The notes beneath the pieces were generated by a model. The model searched no databases and was not told where the DNA came from. It was given only the letters and a program-made list of their open reading frames with translations. A DNA stretch of 9,956 bases from Hymenobacter sp. (GTDB lineage: Bacteria; Bacteroidota; Bacteroidia; Cytophagales; Hymenobacteraceae): assembly GCA_025362615.1 (NCBI GenBank), contig JANYFQ010000618.1:1-9956 (forward strand), written 5' to 3'. Made by a program: the position numbers and the translations under genes. The stretch's first letter is position 1. Each line of letters begins with the position of its first letter. This document shows positions 1 through 5,683 of the stretch, one piece after another.

Positions 1-9
1 TTCAAGCCG

Positions 10-24
10 CGCGTCGGAGACGCG
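10..24. repeat. Small perfect hairpin downstream of the TatD gene
   Basis: Six bases (cgcgtc, 10-15) are followed by a 3-base loop (16-18) and their exact reverse complement (gacgcg, 19-24). It lies about 105 bases past the TatD stop in that gene's direction of transcription. No T-run follows it on either strand, so it is not a convincing intrinsic terminator. It may be part of a GC-rich intergenic repeat cut by the window edge. Nothing else recognisable is present in 1-88. Confidence 0.4.
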
Positions 25-88
25 AAGCCAAGGGGCAGCGCGTTAAAAACGTGTGCCAGCGCCGGGCTTTTGACTTTCTAAACAACTT

Positions 89-115
89 CAACAAGCAACA
101 AGCAACAAGCAACAG
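89..115. repeat. Heptamer tandem repeat (caacaag)n after the TatD gene
   Basis: Three exact copies of caacaag (89-95, 96-102, 103-109) are followed by a partial fourth. The array ends 16 bases before the TatD stop codon, so it lies in the 3' flank of that gene. A related array of three aaacaag units sits at 7255-7275 upstream of the flippase, so this is one of several short A/C-rich arrays at gene borders here. Function unknown; its length could vary by replication slippage. Confidence 0.75.
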
Positions 116-130
116 CCCGCGCAACGGCAG

Positions 131-898
131 TTAATAACCAAACAGCGCCGCCGCGTTGGCCGTCGTGGCCGCCGCTACTTCGGCCTCGGGGCGGCCCAGC
201 AGGTCGGCCACGCGGCGCAGCACCAGGGGCAGGTAGGCGGGCTCGTTGCGCTTGCCCCGGTGCGGGGCGGGGGCCAGGTAAGGGCAGTCGGTTTCGAGCA
301 GCAAGTACTTCAGGTCCAGGCCCGGCAGCACGGCCTCGGCCCCGCCGTTCTTGAAAGTTGCCACGCCCCCAATCCCCAGCAAAAACCCCAACTTGATGGC
401 TTGTTCCGCCTCGGCGGCCGTGCCCGAGAAGCAGTGGAAAACCCCGCGCAGCGTACCGTCCTGGTGTTTTTCGACCAGCGCCACGGTTTCGGCCCACGCC
501 TCGCGGGTGTGCAGCACGATGGGCAGGCCGTGCCGCTTGGCCAGCTCTAGCTGAATGCCCAGCGCCGCCTGCTGCTCGGCGAGCAGGGTTTTGTCCCAGT
601 GCAAATCCAGCCCCGCCTCCCCCACCGCCGCGAAGGGCCGCCGCCCCAGCCAGGCCTCCACTTCGTAGAGTTCTTTCTCGAAATGGCGCGTCACCGAGCA
701 CGGGTGCAGCCCCATCATGGCGAAGCAGGTTTCGGGGGCCTGCGCTTCGAGTTCGAGCATCGCGTCGATGGTCGAATGGTCCACGTTGGGCATCACGATG
801 GTGCGCACGCCCGCGTCCTGGGCGCGGCGCAGGGCATCGAGCCGGTCGGGCCGGAATTGCTCGGAATACAAGTGGGCGTGGGAGTCGGTGAGGTGCAT
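131..898 (-). CDS. TatD-family metal-dependent hydrolase (putative DNase)
   Basis: 255 residues, the normal length for the TatD/YcfH family of the amidohydrolase fold: two-metal enzymes, several of which are DNases that process 3' DNA ends in the cytoplasm. The expected motifs appear in order: DSHAHL at 5-10 (metal ligands H7 and H9), GLHP at 63-66, GEAGLD at 93-98 (bridging ligand E94), LH at 129-130 (H130), HCFSG at 155-159 (H155) and ETDCPYLAP at 202-210 (D204), then the usual NEPAYLP stretch at 218-224. Translation probably starts at the ATG at 898, whose leader shows no Shine-Dalgarno motif. It is the last minus-strand gene here, 263 bases beyond the GT2 stop behind a block of hairpins and a 62-bp duplication, so it need not share an operon with the polysaccharide genes. 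Family is secure; substrate and a role in this locus are not shown. Confidence 0.95.
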   Translation of the reverse strand: MHLTDSHAHLYSEQFRPDRLDALRRAQDAGVRTIVMPNVDHSTIDAMLELEAQAPETCFAMMGLHPCSVTRHFEKELYEVEAWLGRRPFAAVGEAGLDLHWDKTLLAEQQAALGIQLELAKRHGLPIVLHTREAWAETVALVEKHQDGTLRGVFHCFSGTAAEAEQAIKLGFLLGIGGVATFKNGGAEAVLPGLDLKYLLLETDCPYLAPAPHRGKRNEPAYLPLVLRRVADLLGRPEAEVAAATTANAAALFGY

Positions 899-939
899 TG
901 GTGGGTTGAGAATTGGGGTTTGAACGACGGGTTTTGGCG

Positions 940-984
940 CGGGCCTCCAGGCCCGTACCGACTACTCGGGGGCCTCCGGCCCCC
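940..984. repeat. Two GC-rich hairpins upstream of the TatD gene
   Basis: Two perfect stems lie close together. The first pairs cgggcct (940-946) with aggcccg (949-955) around a 2-base loop; the second pairs gggggcc (968-974) with ggccccc (978-984) around tcc. Both share the pattern of a short loop flanked by ggcc-type arms, like further stems at 1099-1144. They lie in the leader or spacer before the TatD ATG at 898. No T-run follows them, so a REP-like repeat or attenuator structure is more plausible than a classic terminator, but this is inference. Confidence 0.6.
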
Positions 985-1108
985 AATCGTTGAACGACTC
1001 GCGTTGAACGGTTTCACGATTTCGGCCTGGAGTGCGGGCCAGGGAGCCCCAATCGTTGAACGACTCGCGTTGAACGGTTTCACGATTTCGACCTGGAGTG
1101 CGGGCCAG
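981..1108. repeat. 62-bp tandem duplication with one mismatch
   Basis: Positions 981-1042 and 1047-1108 are direct copies that differ at one base only (g1025 versus a1091) and are separated by 4 bases. Each copy also contains cgttgaacg twice (988-996 and 1002-1010 in the first copy). The near identity of the copies points to a recent duplication. The unit begins at the 3' arm of one GC hairpin and ends inside another, as if a hairpin-plus-spacer unit had been copied. It lies between the GT2 stop and the TatD start, with no coding potential I would defend. Confidence 0.9.
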
Positions 1109-1144
1109 CGGCCCGCAAGTAAGCGGCACGGGCCAAGAGGCCCG
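1099..1144. repeat. Two further GC hairpins just past the GT2 stop
   Basis: A perfect 8-bp stem pairs tgcgggcc (1099-1106) with ggcccgca (1110-1117) around agc. A 6-bp stem pairs cgggcc (1129-1134) with ggcccg (1139-1144) around aaga. In minus-strand transcription they come 18-63 bases after the GT2 stop at 1162, where a terminator would be expected, but neither is followed by a T-run. A role in transcript 3'-end stability is possible and untested. Confidence 0.55.
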
Positions 1145-1161
1145 CGCCAACCCGCCCGCCC

Positions 1162-2262
1162 TCAAGCATACTGCCGGCCCTTCCACACCACCGGCCCGCC
1201 GCGCAACTGCCGCCACACCAGCGCCCCCGTCAGGGCCAGGGTGTAAAGTTCAAAGAGCGGCAGCAGGCCCCAGGGCATCCGCAGGCCCGCCCGCCGAAAC
1301 GCCAGCCCGGTCAGCAGGCCCTGAAGGCCGATTTTCCAGCCCCATACGCCCAGGGCCACGCCCGGCCCGGCCACCACGGCCAGCGCCGCCAGCACCGGCC
1401 AGAGGCTGCTGTAGGCGGCCAGTTCCAGGCGCAGGCGCAGCGGTAGGGCCTGCACCCCGCGCAGCCAGCGCCGGCGCTGGGTCAGCAAATCGGCCCAGGT
1501 GGGCTGGGGCAGCGAGTCGGCCCGCGCCGCCGCCGCAAATACGTGCCCGAAGCCAACCCCCCGCGCCAATACCGCCCGAAACAGCGCGTAGTCTTCCGTC
1601 ACCGAAAACGGCAGGGCCGCGTAGCCGCCGGTGGCTTCGTAGGCGGCGCGGGTCACGAGCATATTGTTGCCCATCGCCGTCACGGGCCGCCCCTGCTCGC
1701 TCACCACCTGCACCAGCGCCAGCGAAAGCAGCCAGTCCAGCCCCTGCAAGCCGTCGAACACCCGCCCGCCGCGCACGGCCGTGATGCCCGTCACGATGCC
1801 CGTGCCCGGCCCCAGCCGCGCCAGCAGCGCCGTAACCCAGGTGATGGGCACGGCAATGTCGGCATCGGTGATGAAGAAAACCTCGCCCGTGGCGGCCTCG
1901 GCCAACTGCGCCAGCACGTTGGCCTTGCCCCGCGCCTGGCCCCGCGTGCCTACAATGGGCAGCACCCGCGCCGCGCCCGCGTAGCCCCGCAGCGCGGCCG
2001 TGGCCACGGCCGCCGTGCCGTCGGTGCTGCCATCGTCGCCGACCAGTATTTCCAACAATTCGGGCGGGTACTGCACGGCCCGCAGCGCCGCCAGGCAGCG
2101 CGGCAACGCCGCCGCTTCGTTGCGGGCCGCCACCAGAATGCTCACGCGGGGCCGCAGCAAACCGGCTGGTTCTGAACACCTGGGAGGAAATGCAAACCGC
2201 CCCGTGGTGTAAGCCAGGGCCAGCAGCCACAGCAAGCAATACAGGAGCAGGCAAACGGTCAT
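1162..2262 (-). CDS. Membrane-bound family 2 glycosyltransferase
   Basis: 366 residues with a GT-A-fold GT2 catalytic domain between membrane segments, as in enzymes that move sugars from nucleotide donors to lipid or polysaccharide acceptors at the inner membrane. A hydrophobic N-terminus (about 2-20) is followed by VSILVAARNEA at 40-50 and DDGST at 76-80 (donor binding), then TDAD at 132-135 (metal-binding DxD), TED at 222-224 (likely base) and QRRRW at 262-266, the signature of processive or lipid-linked GT2 enzymes. Hydrophobic stretches at about 284-306 and 330-350 look like membrane helices. The C-terminal WKGRQY resembles lipid-glycosylating GT2 members. ATG at 2262 fits, as it follows an A-rich stretch typical of Bacteroidota starts. 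Its leader comes out of repeat element A. Family is secure; donor and acceptor cannot be read from sequence. Hyaluronan- or PNAG-synthase-like or pigment/hopanoid-glycosylating roles are alternatives. Confidence 0.92.
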   Translation of the reverse strand: MTVCLLLYCLLWLLALAYTTGRFAFPPRCSEPAGLLRPRVSILVAARNEAAALPRCLAALRAVQYPPELLEILVGDDGSTDGTAAVATAALRGYAGAARVLPIVGTRGQARGKANVLAQLAEAATGEVFFITDADIAVPITWVTALLARLGPGTGIVTGITAVRGGRVFDGLQGLDWLLSLALVQVVSEQGRPVTAMGNNMLVTRAAYEATGGYAALPFSVTEDYALFRAVLARGVGFGHVFAAAARADSLPQPTWADLLTQRRRWLRGVQALPLRLRLELAAYSSLWPVLAALAVVAGPGVALGVWGWKIGLQGLLTGLAFRRAGLRMPWGLLPLFELYTLALTGALVWRQLRGGPVVWKGRQYA

Positions 2263-2269
2263 TTTTTGT

Positions 2270-2410
2270 TTGATTGCTTAATTGTTGGCTGTTCTGGGTT
2301 TGATGTTCCAGGATATGTCCCGCAGTGGGCGCGGTGGTAAAACGCAGGGAGCGCAGTGCTGTTCTGGGGCCGTATGAGCAACAATTAAGCAATTCAACAA
2401 TTAAGCAATT
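2270..2410 (+). repeat. Intergenic repeat element A with A/T-rich terminal inverted repeats
   Basis: The left end (ttgattgcttaattgttg, 2270-2287) is nearly the reverse complement of the right end at 2379-2397, with a single-base indel. The right end is an exact tandem pair of the 16-mer caacaattaagcaatt (2379-2394 and 2395-2410). The core of about 90 bases holds degenerate copies of cgcagtggg around taaaac (2320-2358). By hand alignment, 2289-2388 matches the reverse complement of 3141-3239 at about three quarters of columns. It fills the gap between the deacetylase stop and the GT2 start, and the deacetylase's TAA (2409-2411) lies inside the repeat. No open frame of note; it looks like a small non-autonomous or intergenic repeat family. 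Confidence 0.8.
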
Positions 2411-3104
2411 AAACAACGCCAAACCCGAACCCGCGCCCGGCCAGGGCTTCGAGCAGCCGGGGCAGGGCGTAGCGCAGGCGCGGGGCGGCCTTCTGGCTGT
2501 CGTGGAACACGATGATGTCGCCCGGCTGCACGGCGGCCAGGGCGTGGCGCAGGCAGGCTTCGGGGCTGAGGTTGGGGTCGTAATCCCGGGTCAGCAACGA
2601 CCATAATATGACGCGGTAGTCGGGGGCGAGCGCGGCCAGCAGCCCCCGCGTAAGGCGGCCGTAGGGCGGCCGGAACAGCGGGCGCGGCGCGGCCGGAAAC
2701 GCGGCCGACGGCGCAGCGGCCGGGCCGGCCGCTTCGGCCCGCAGCTGCGTCAGCAGGGCTTCGCAGGCGGCTACGTCGGCCAGGTAAGCGCGGGCGGGCT
2801 GGGCCCAGGCGCTGCGGTGGTGCTGGGTGTGGTTGGCCACGTTGTGCCCGGCGACGAGGGCGGCGCGGGCAATTTCGGGGTAGCGCCCCAGGTTGTCGCC
2901 GACGCAAAAAAACGTAGCCAGCGCGTGGTATTCGGCCAGTTGCGCCAGCACCCAGGGCGTTTGCTCCGGGATGGGGCCGTCGTCGAAGGTCAGGTACACG
3001 AGTGGGCGGCCCGCTGCGTCGGCGGCTGCCGGCCCCGCCCACTCGGCCCCCGGCAGCAGCCGGTGCAGCAAGCGCGGCGGGCGGGTAAGGAGAGCGGCGA
3101 GCAT
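2409..3104 (-). CDS. Polysaccharide deacetylase (CE4/NodB family)
   Basis: 231 residues. CE4 enzymes remove N- or O-acetyl groups from sugars such as GlcNAc polymers or peptidoglycan using a divalent metal. All canonical motifs are visible: TFDDGP at 39-44 (base D41, metal ligand D42), NHTQHH at 91-96 (metal ligands H92 and H96), RPPYGR at 145-150, DYD at 174-176 and VFHDS at 199-203 (H201). The region between motifs 2 and 3 carries an Ala/Pro-rich insert at about 122-142. The N-terminus is only weakly hydrophobic and basic, so I do not call a signal peptide; whether it acts inside or outside the cytoplasm is open. ATG at 3104 follows an A-rich leader from repeat element B, and the stop lies in element A, so inverted copies of one repeat flank the gene. 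In this locus it could deacetylate the polymer or a precursor. Confidence 0.94.
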   Translation of the reverse strand: MLAALLTRPPRLLHRLLPGAEWAGPAAADAAGRPLVYLTFDDGPIPEQTPWVLAQLAEYHALATFFCVGDNLGRYPEIARAALVAGHNVANHTQHHRSAWAQPARAYLADVAACEALLTQLRAEAAGPAAAPSAAFPAAPRPLFRPPYGRLTRGLLAALAPDYRVILWSLLTRDYDPNLSPEACLRHALAAVQPGDIIVFHDSQKAAPRLRYALPRLLEALAGRGFGFGVV

Positions 3105-3111
3105 GGTTTTT

Positions 3112-3272
3112 AATTGTTGTTTTTTTAATTGTTTAATTGTTTAATTGTTGCTCATGCGTGCCTTGGCGCACTGCGCCCACTGGGTTTTACTACCGCGCCC
3201 GCTGTGAGGCATATCCCAAAACAACCAAATCCAGAACGGTCAACAATTAAGCAATTCAACAATTTAACAATC
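3112..3272 (-). repeat. Intergenic repeat element B, inverted relative of element A
   Basis: On the plus strand the left end is an A/T-rich run with about three copies of the octamer tttaattg (3124-3147). The right end repeats the 16-mer caacaattaagcaatt exactly at 3241-3256, followed by a diverged copy at 3257-3272. The ends are thus inverted repeats of each other. The core, read on the minus strand, aligns with element A, sharing ggatatg, gggcgcggt, gtaaaac, gcgcagtgc and atgagcaacaattaa in the same order. It fills the gap between the unknown-protein stop (3280) and the deacetylase start (3104), so its A-rich end forms that gene's leader. No SD motif is present. Confidence 0.78.
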
Positions 3273-3279
3273 AAAACCG

Positions 3280-3852
3280 TCACCTTACAATCCGCATCAG
3301 GGGCAGGCCGGCGCCGGGCATGGGGCCGAGGATGTTGGCTATGGCCTGCAGAAATTCGAGGCCGGAGCTGGGGCGGTTGCCGGGCGGGCCGGGGCCGAAG
3401 CTGCGGTGGTGCTCGCCGCGCCGCTCGCTGAGCACGGTGGGCTGGCCGGCATCGGGGGCGGGGGTGGGGTCGGTGGCGCGGAGCAGGCCCAGGGTGCTTT
3501 CGAGCAGGAAGTAGCGGGGGCGCAGCTCGTCGTCTTCGGTGGCGGGCAGGTTGTCGTCGTCCTCTTCCTCGTACACGAGGGCCACGAAATAGGCTTCGGT
3601 GAGGGCCTGCGGGGCGGGCATATGAAACAGGGCCGTGGCCCGGCCCGCCACGGCGTGCCACGTCAGGCGCAGGCCCCGGCTGGGCACGCGGGCGGCGGGT
3701 GCCACTTCCTCGCCGGCCTTGTCCCACATATAACGCAGCAGCTCGCGGGCCAGGAAGGGGTCGGCTAGTTCGCGGCGCACGGCGGCGGGCCGCCGCCACG
3801 CCAGGTTGGGCAGCAAGGTGTGGGCGAATTGGTAGGGTTGGACGCGGGCCAT
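3280..3852 (-). CDS. Protein of unknown function, 190 residues
   Basis: I do not recognise this protein. It is predicted soluble: no signal peptide or membrane helix is visible. It has a basic N-terminal half with aromatic residues (RELLRYMWDK within 36-45), a beta-like stretch at about 61-77 and 86-94, a strongly acidic patch EEEDDD at 95-100 followed by TEDDEL at 105-110, then RYFLLEST at 113-120, a Pro/Gly-rich linker at about 128-164, and a C-terminal helix-like segment at 164-175. The start was chosen at 3852 (MARVQPYQF). The frame stays open upstream to 3969, but those codons come from the adjacent palindromic repeat and encode an implausible sequence. It is co-directional with the GT4 and deacetylase genes and isolated from both by repeats. 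Codon use matches the neighbours, so a real gene is likely; no function can be assigned. Confidence 0.75.
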   Translation of the reverse strand: MARVQPYQFAHTLLPNLAWRRPAAVRRELADPFLARELLRYMWDKAGEEVAPAARVPSRGLRLTWHAVAGRATALFHMPAPQALTEAYFVALVYEEEDDDNLPATEDDELRPRYFLLESTLGLLRATDPTPAPDAGQPTVLSERRGEHHRSFGPGPPGNRPSSGLEFLQAIANILGPMPGAGLPLMRIVR

Positions 3853-3856
3853 GCGG

Positions 3857-3864
3857 CAAAGGTC
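3857..3864 (-). promoter_or_regulatory. Possible -7 promoter element of the unknown-protein gene
   Basis: The minus strand reads gacctttg here, one base away from the Bacteroidota -7 consensus TAnnTTTG. Only 4 bases separate it from the proposed ATG at 3852, so a transcript from it would be almost leaderless. I find no TTG-type -33 element at the expected 19-21 base spacing, so this could be chance. Confidence 0.3.
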
Positions 3865-3912
3865 GGGTTTGGAGGCTAATGGTTGGATTGTTTGATTGAT
3901 GTTATGAAGCAG

Positions 3913-4156
3913 CCGAACCCCAACAGGGTTGCACAGCACAGCCAGGGGTTGGCTCCCGCTGGTTGCCAACCCCCGGATACGACGACCTGCATGGCCCGAA
4001 CCCCAACGGGGTTTAAGAGCCTTCGGAACCAGCGGCCAGCAAGCCGAAGGCTCTTGAACCCCGTTGGGGTTCGGCCGTTTTGGTGGCCGTTACCGGGGGT
4101 AGGCTCCCGCTGGTCGCCAACCCCCGGCTGTGCTATGCAACCCCGTTGGGGTAGGG
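3913..4156. repeat. 244-bp nested palindrome (REP/BIME-like) between GT4 and unknown-protein genes
   Basis: Three levels share nearly one centre (about 4035). The outer arms 3913-3952 and 4117-4156 are inverted repeats, 35 of 40 bases matching. The core 3996-4026 and 4044-4074 is a 31-bp inverted repeat with one mismatch (a G-U pair in RNA) around a 17-base loop. Between them lie two hairpins, 3945-3953/3965-3973 and 4093-4104/4116-4127, with 11-base loops; these are also direct copies of each other (3951-3976 versus 4102-4127, 25 of 26 identical). The submotif aacccc-aac-ggggtt, itself palindromic, occurs four times in one orientation or the other. The spacers 3977-3995 and 4075-4092 are unrelated. 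No T-run follows, so it is not a classic terminator. It accounts for most of the 346-base gap 3853-4198; the remainder is A/T-rich flank. Confidence 0.9.
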
Positions 4157-4198
4157 TGTAACAGCAGCTAACAGTCCAGCCATTCAACAATCAACCAC

Positions 4199-5335
4199 TT
4201 AAACCGCTTCCATTATCGCCTGCCACAGCACCTCGGCGCTGGCTTCCCACGAAAAGCGCTTCAGGTTTTCAAACCCCAGCCGCACCAGCCCGGCCCGCAG
4301 GCCGTCGTCGTCGGCCCAGAGACGGGCGAGGCCGGCGGCGATGCTGGCGGCCGAGGCGGGGTCGGCGAGCAGGGCGGCGGGGCCGGCCACCTCGGGCATG
4401 GAGGTGGTGTTGGACGTGAGCACGGGGCAGCCGCAGGCCTGGGCTTCGACGATGGGGATGCCAAAGCCTTCAAAATACGGCACATACACCGTGGCGTGGG
4501 CGGCGGCGTAGAGATTCACGAGGTCGTCGTCGGACACGCGGCCGGTGAATTGCACGGCCTCGGCGTGGCGCATTTGCTGGTAGGCGGCGTAGATGGGGCC
4601 GGCTTTCCAGGCCCGGCGGCCCACGATGAGGAGCTGCACGGCGGCGGCAGCCGGGCCGGCGGCCGTTTTGAACGCATCGAAAGCCTGCAACAGCGTGCCC
4701 AGGTTTTTACGCGGCTGCAAGGCCCCCACGAACAAAAAATACGGCCGCCCCTGGCTGAACTGCTGGCGCGTGGCGGCCTGCACCGCCGCCGGGCGCGGGC
4801 CAAACTGGGCGGCGGGCGCGTTGTAGGCCACCCGGATGCGGGCCGCGTCGAGGCCGTAGCTGCGGGCCACGTCGTGGCGCACGTAGTCGGACACGGTGAC
4901 GAGCCGGGCCGAAGCGCGGGCGAAACGGGGCATAAACCACTTGTAATACGCCAGTTGCAACCGGCCCACGTCGGCGGGCCGGTACTCGAAGGCCAGGTCG
5001 TGAAACACCGTCACGCGGGGCACGGTGGTGGCCAGGGTCGTGAAGCTGTCGGTGCTCAGAAACACGGCCGGGCGGTGGCGGGCGAGCCAGAGCGCCACCG
5101 CCCCCTCGAACCAGGCCACGAACAGCAGCGGGTGCCGGGCCGGCGGGTGCAGCACGTGCGGCACCACGTTGGGCGCGTAGCAGTAGCGCGGGTCGTAGGC
5201 GCGGTCGAACAAAAAGTGAAACGTGACCTCGGGGTGGGCCAGCACCAGCGGGCGCAGGGTTTCGTCGGTGAAGCGGCCAATGCCTTCAAACCGGTTGCCG
5301 GGCAGCAGAAAACGGGCATTGACGGCGATGTGCAT
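4199..5335 (-). CDS. GT4-type (GT-B fold) glycosyltransferase
   Basis: 378 residues, the usual length for a GT4 retaining glycosyltransferase, a family that transfers sugars such as mannose from nucleotide donors to a lipid-linked acceptor on the cytoplasmic face of the membrane. The N-terminal MHIAVNARFL and NRFEGIGRFTDE (15-25) match the acceptor-side domain of mannosyltransferase-like members. FHDLAFEYRP at 111-120 and LVTVSDYVRHD at 145-155 are typical. The C-terminal domain has FVGALQPRKNL at 202-212 (R209 and K210 expected to bind donor phosphates), FTGRVSDDDL at 263-272, and the EX7E motif with E289 and E297 in YFEGFGIPIVEAQ, followed by CPVLTSNTTSMPEV. ATG at 5335 follows an A-rich leader (aacaataaaaa). 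It lies downstream of the flippase, separated by the 21-bp repeat array. Family is confident; sugar and linkage are not inferable. Confidence 0.94.
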   Translation of the reverse strand: MHIAVNARFLLPGNRFEGIGRFTDETLRPLVLAHPEVTFHFLFDRAYDPRYCYAPNVVPHVLHPPARHPLLFVAWFEGAVALWLARHRPAVFLSTDSFTTLATTVPRVTVFHDLAFEYRPADVGRLQLAYYKWFMPRFARASARLVTVSDYVRHDVARSYGLDAARIRVAYNAPAAQFGPRPAAVQAATRQQFSQGRPYFLFVGALQPRKNLGTLLQAFDAFKTAAGPAAAAVQLLIVGRRAWKAGPIYAAYQQMRHAEAVQFTGRVSDDDLVNLYAAAHATVYVPYFEGFGIPIVEAQACGCPVLTSNTTSMPEVAGPAALLADPASAASIAAGLARLWADDDGLRAGLVRLGFENLKRFSWEASAEVLWQAIMEAV

Positions 5336-5370
5336 TTTTTATTGTTGAATGATTTGATTGTTGACTTGTT

Positions 5371-5385
5371 GGGCGGGGGCGGGGG
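5371..5385 (+). other. G-run cluster (gggcgggggcggggg) in the GT4 leader
   Basis: Three G-runs of 3, 5 and 5 bases are separated by single cytosines, directly before the first 21-bp unit and 36 bases upstream of the GT4 ATG. The complement is C-rich in the presumed leader RNA of the minus-strand gene. Three runs are too few for a standard three-tetrad quadruplex, so a structural role is only suggested. Confidence 0.35.
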
Positions 5386-5386
5386 T

Positions 5387-5680
5387 GTCAGTGAGCTTGG
5401 CAAAGGTGTCGGTAGCCGTAGCGAACCTGTCAGTAAGGCCAACGAAGATGTCGGTAAGGATAACGGACCTGTCAGTAAGGCCAACGGAGATGTCGGTAAG
5501 GATAACGGACCTGTCGGTAAGGCCAACGGAGATGTCGGTAGCCATAATGGAGATGTCGGTAGGGCCAACGGAGATGTCAGTAGCCATAACGGAGATGTCA
5601 GTAGCCATAACGGAGATGTCGGTAAGGCCAACGGAGATGTCGGTAAGGCCAACGGAGATGTCGGTAGGGATAAGGCTCAG
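5387..5680. repeat. 21-bp tandem repeat array, about 14 units
   Basis: Units begin gtc[ag]gta at 5387, 5408, 5429 and every 21 bases on to 5660. The commonest form is gtcggtaaggccaacggagat, exact at 5513, 5618 and 5639. Units at 5450 and 5492 are an identical variant ending ggacct, which with their neighbours gives a 42-bp higher-order dimer at 5429-5512. Units at the GT4-proximal end (5387, 5408) and the last (5660) are degenerate, as expected at array edges. The array fills most of the 348-base gap between the flippase stop and the GT4 start. Because 21 is divisible by 3 and the unit lacks stops, long open frames run through it on both strands. Read on the minus strand it would encode a heptapeptide like GLTDISV, in frame with the flippase. 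Confidence 0.95.
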
Positions 5681-5683
5681 CGC

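Noticed and set aside
1250..2422. 390-codon minus-strand frame overlapping the GT2 gene
   Set aside because: It is a frame-shifted shadow, mostly Ala, Gly and Arg. The GT2 motifs all lie in the other frame, and its N-terminus is translated repeat element A.
3853..3969. 39-residue N-terminal extension of the unknown protein
   Set aside because: The extra codons come from the A/T-rich flank and outer arm of the palindrome and read like translated repeat. The ATG at 3852 begins the part with normal codon use.
3996..4074. 31-bp hairpin as an intrinsic terminator of the GT4 transcript
   Set aside because: No T-run follows the stem on either strand, and it starts about 125 bases after the stop. 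A structural or REP-like role fits better.
5387..5680. Tandem array considered as a CRISPR array
   Set aside because: Units are contiguous 21-bp repeats with no unique spacers, no dyad-symmetric repeat and no cas genes nearby.
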